Positions 63,901 to 64,000 of a DNA stretch of 64,000 nt are shown piece after piece. The stretch covers positions 3,968,001 through 4,032,000 of the forward strand of contig NZ_CP036426.1 of NCBI RefSeq assembly GCF_007752535.1, given 5' to 3'. The position numbers were made by a program, and so were the translations under genes. Position 1 is the stretch's first letter. Each line of letters opens with the position of its first letter. Origin of the DNA: Tautonia plasticadhaerens (lineage in GTDB: Bacteria > Planctomycetota > Planctomycetia > Isosphaerales > Isosphaeraceae). A model generated the notes under the pieces. That model ran no database searches. It worked only from the letters and a program-made list of their open reading frames with translations, and was not told the DNA's origin.

Positions 63901-64000
63901 TCGGGCCGACCGATTCGAACCCTGAATACCGGGCTCGCCCGGCCGAGGGGCGGGGCCTTCGTCGTCCTGATTGCCAAGGAACGGGGCAAGGTTCGGCGCG

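Larger units (their letters stand above)
63488..64000. other. gene-free right end of the window
   Basis: 513 bp after the P450 stop hold only the two repeat copies and spacer sequence. No protein gene, tRNA or terminator is supported. Confidence 0.5.

Noticed and set aside
63905-63935. GATTCGAACCC, resembling the T-loop of a tRNA on the minus strand
   Set aside because: The flanking bases do not give a T-stem, and no anticodon or acceptor stem can be formed at the right distances.

Overview
The window is very GC-rich DNA (roughly 70 percent by eye) from what is most likely a planctomycete, probably Isosphaeraceae. The pointers are a PEP-CTERM anchored secreted protein, a large Ser/Thr kinase with a TPR tail and DWG in place of DFG, DUF1080 and CXPSR-type sulfatase genes, several secreted proteins of families common in planctomycetes, and intergenic repeats built on a GGGTTCGTT word. 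No rRNA, tRNA or CRISPR array was found. Species-level assignment is inference.

Region 1 (1 to about 11.2 kb) is an accessory island wrecked by transposons. An IS701-type transposase is cut by the left edge. A DUF932 gene is split by an IS1595-family element with clean terminal repeats and a 9-bp target duplication. An IS630-family element sits exactly on the stop/start overlap of two small genes. A second IS630-family element interrupts a 120-codon gene and is itself interrupted by an IS110-family element. Removing the elements in silico restores every reading frame and reveals a plus-strand set of small genes, several joined by ATGA stop/start overlaps: DUF932 protein, then 87, 67, 120, 56 and 27 residues. 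A frameshifted tyrosine integrase closes the island.

Region 2 (11.2 to 30.3 kb) holds ordinary planctomycete genes: a secreted CBM9-like protein, a MarR regulator with a YceI lipoprotein behind it, an NhaA antiporter, a PEP-CTERM protein, the giant kinase, a DUF1080 protein, a membrane-anchored SUMF1-fold protein, a polytopic membrane protein with a GT2 glycosyltransferase, a DapA-family lyase/aldolase and an atypical NAD-dependent epimerase-fold protein.

Region 3 (30.3 to 55.2 kb) is the metabolic heart: about 24.6 kb read entirely on the minus strand. In transcription order it encodes pyruvate:ferredoxin oxidoreductase, a dihydroorotate dehydrogenase-like protein, a complete bidirectional NAD-linked [NiFe]-hydrogenase (hoxE F U Y H) with its protease (hoxW), a stand-alone acyltransferase-domain protein, acyl-CoA dehydrogenase, a fused enoyl-CoA hydratase/3-hydroxyacyl-CoA dehydrogenase, a thiolase, all six maturation genes (hypF C D E A B) and a conserved protein of unknown function. 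Pyruvate oxidation and fatty-acid beta-oxidation both make reduced carriers, and the hydrogenase can exchange NADH with H2, so the arrangement suggests a redox-balancing unit for low-oxygen conditions. Upstream of the first gene lies a predicted promoter, a structured leader of about 87 nt and a strong intrinsic terminator, which together look like an attenuator, riboswitch or small RNA I could not assign to a known class.

Region 4 (55.5 to 64 kb) carries a secreted beta-lactamase-fold serine hydrolase with altered motifs, a PA0069-type radical SAM protein, a sulfatase, a PhoD-type phosphatase/phosphodiesterase with a Tat signal, a cytochrome P450 and, at the right edge, two copies of an intergenic repeat.
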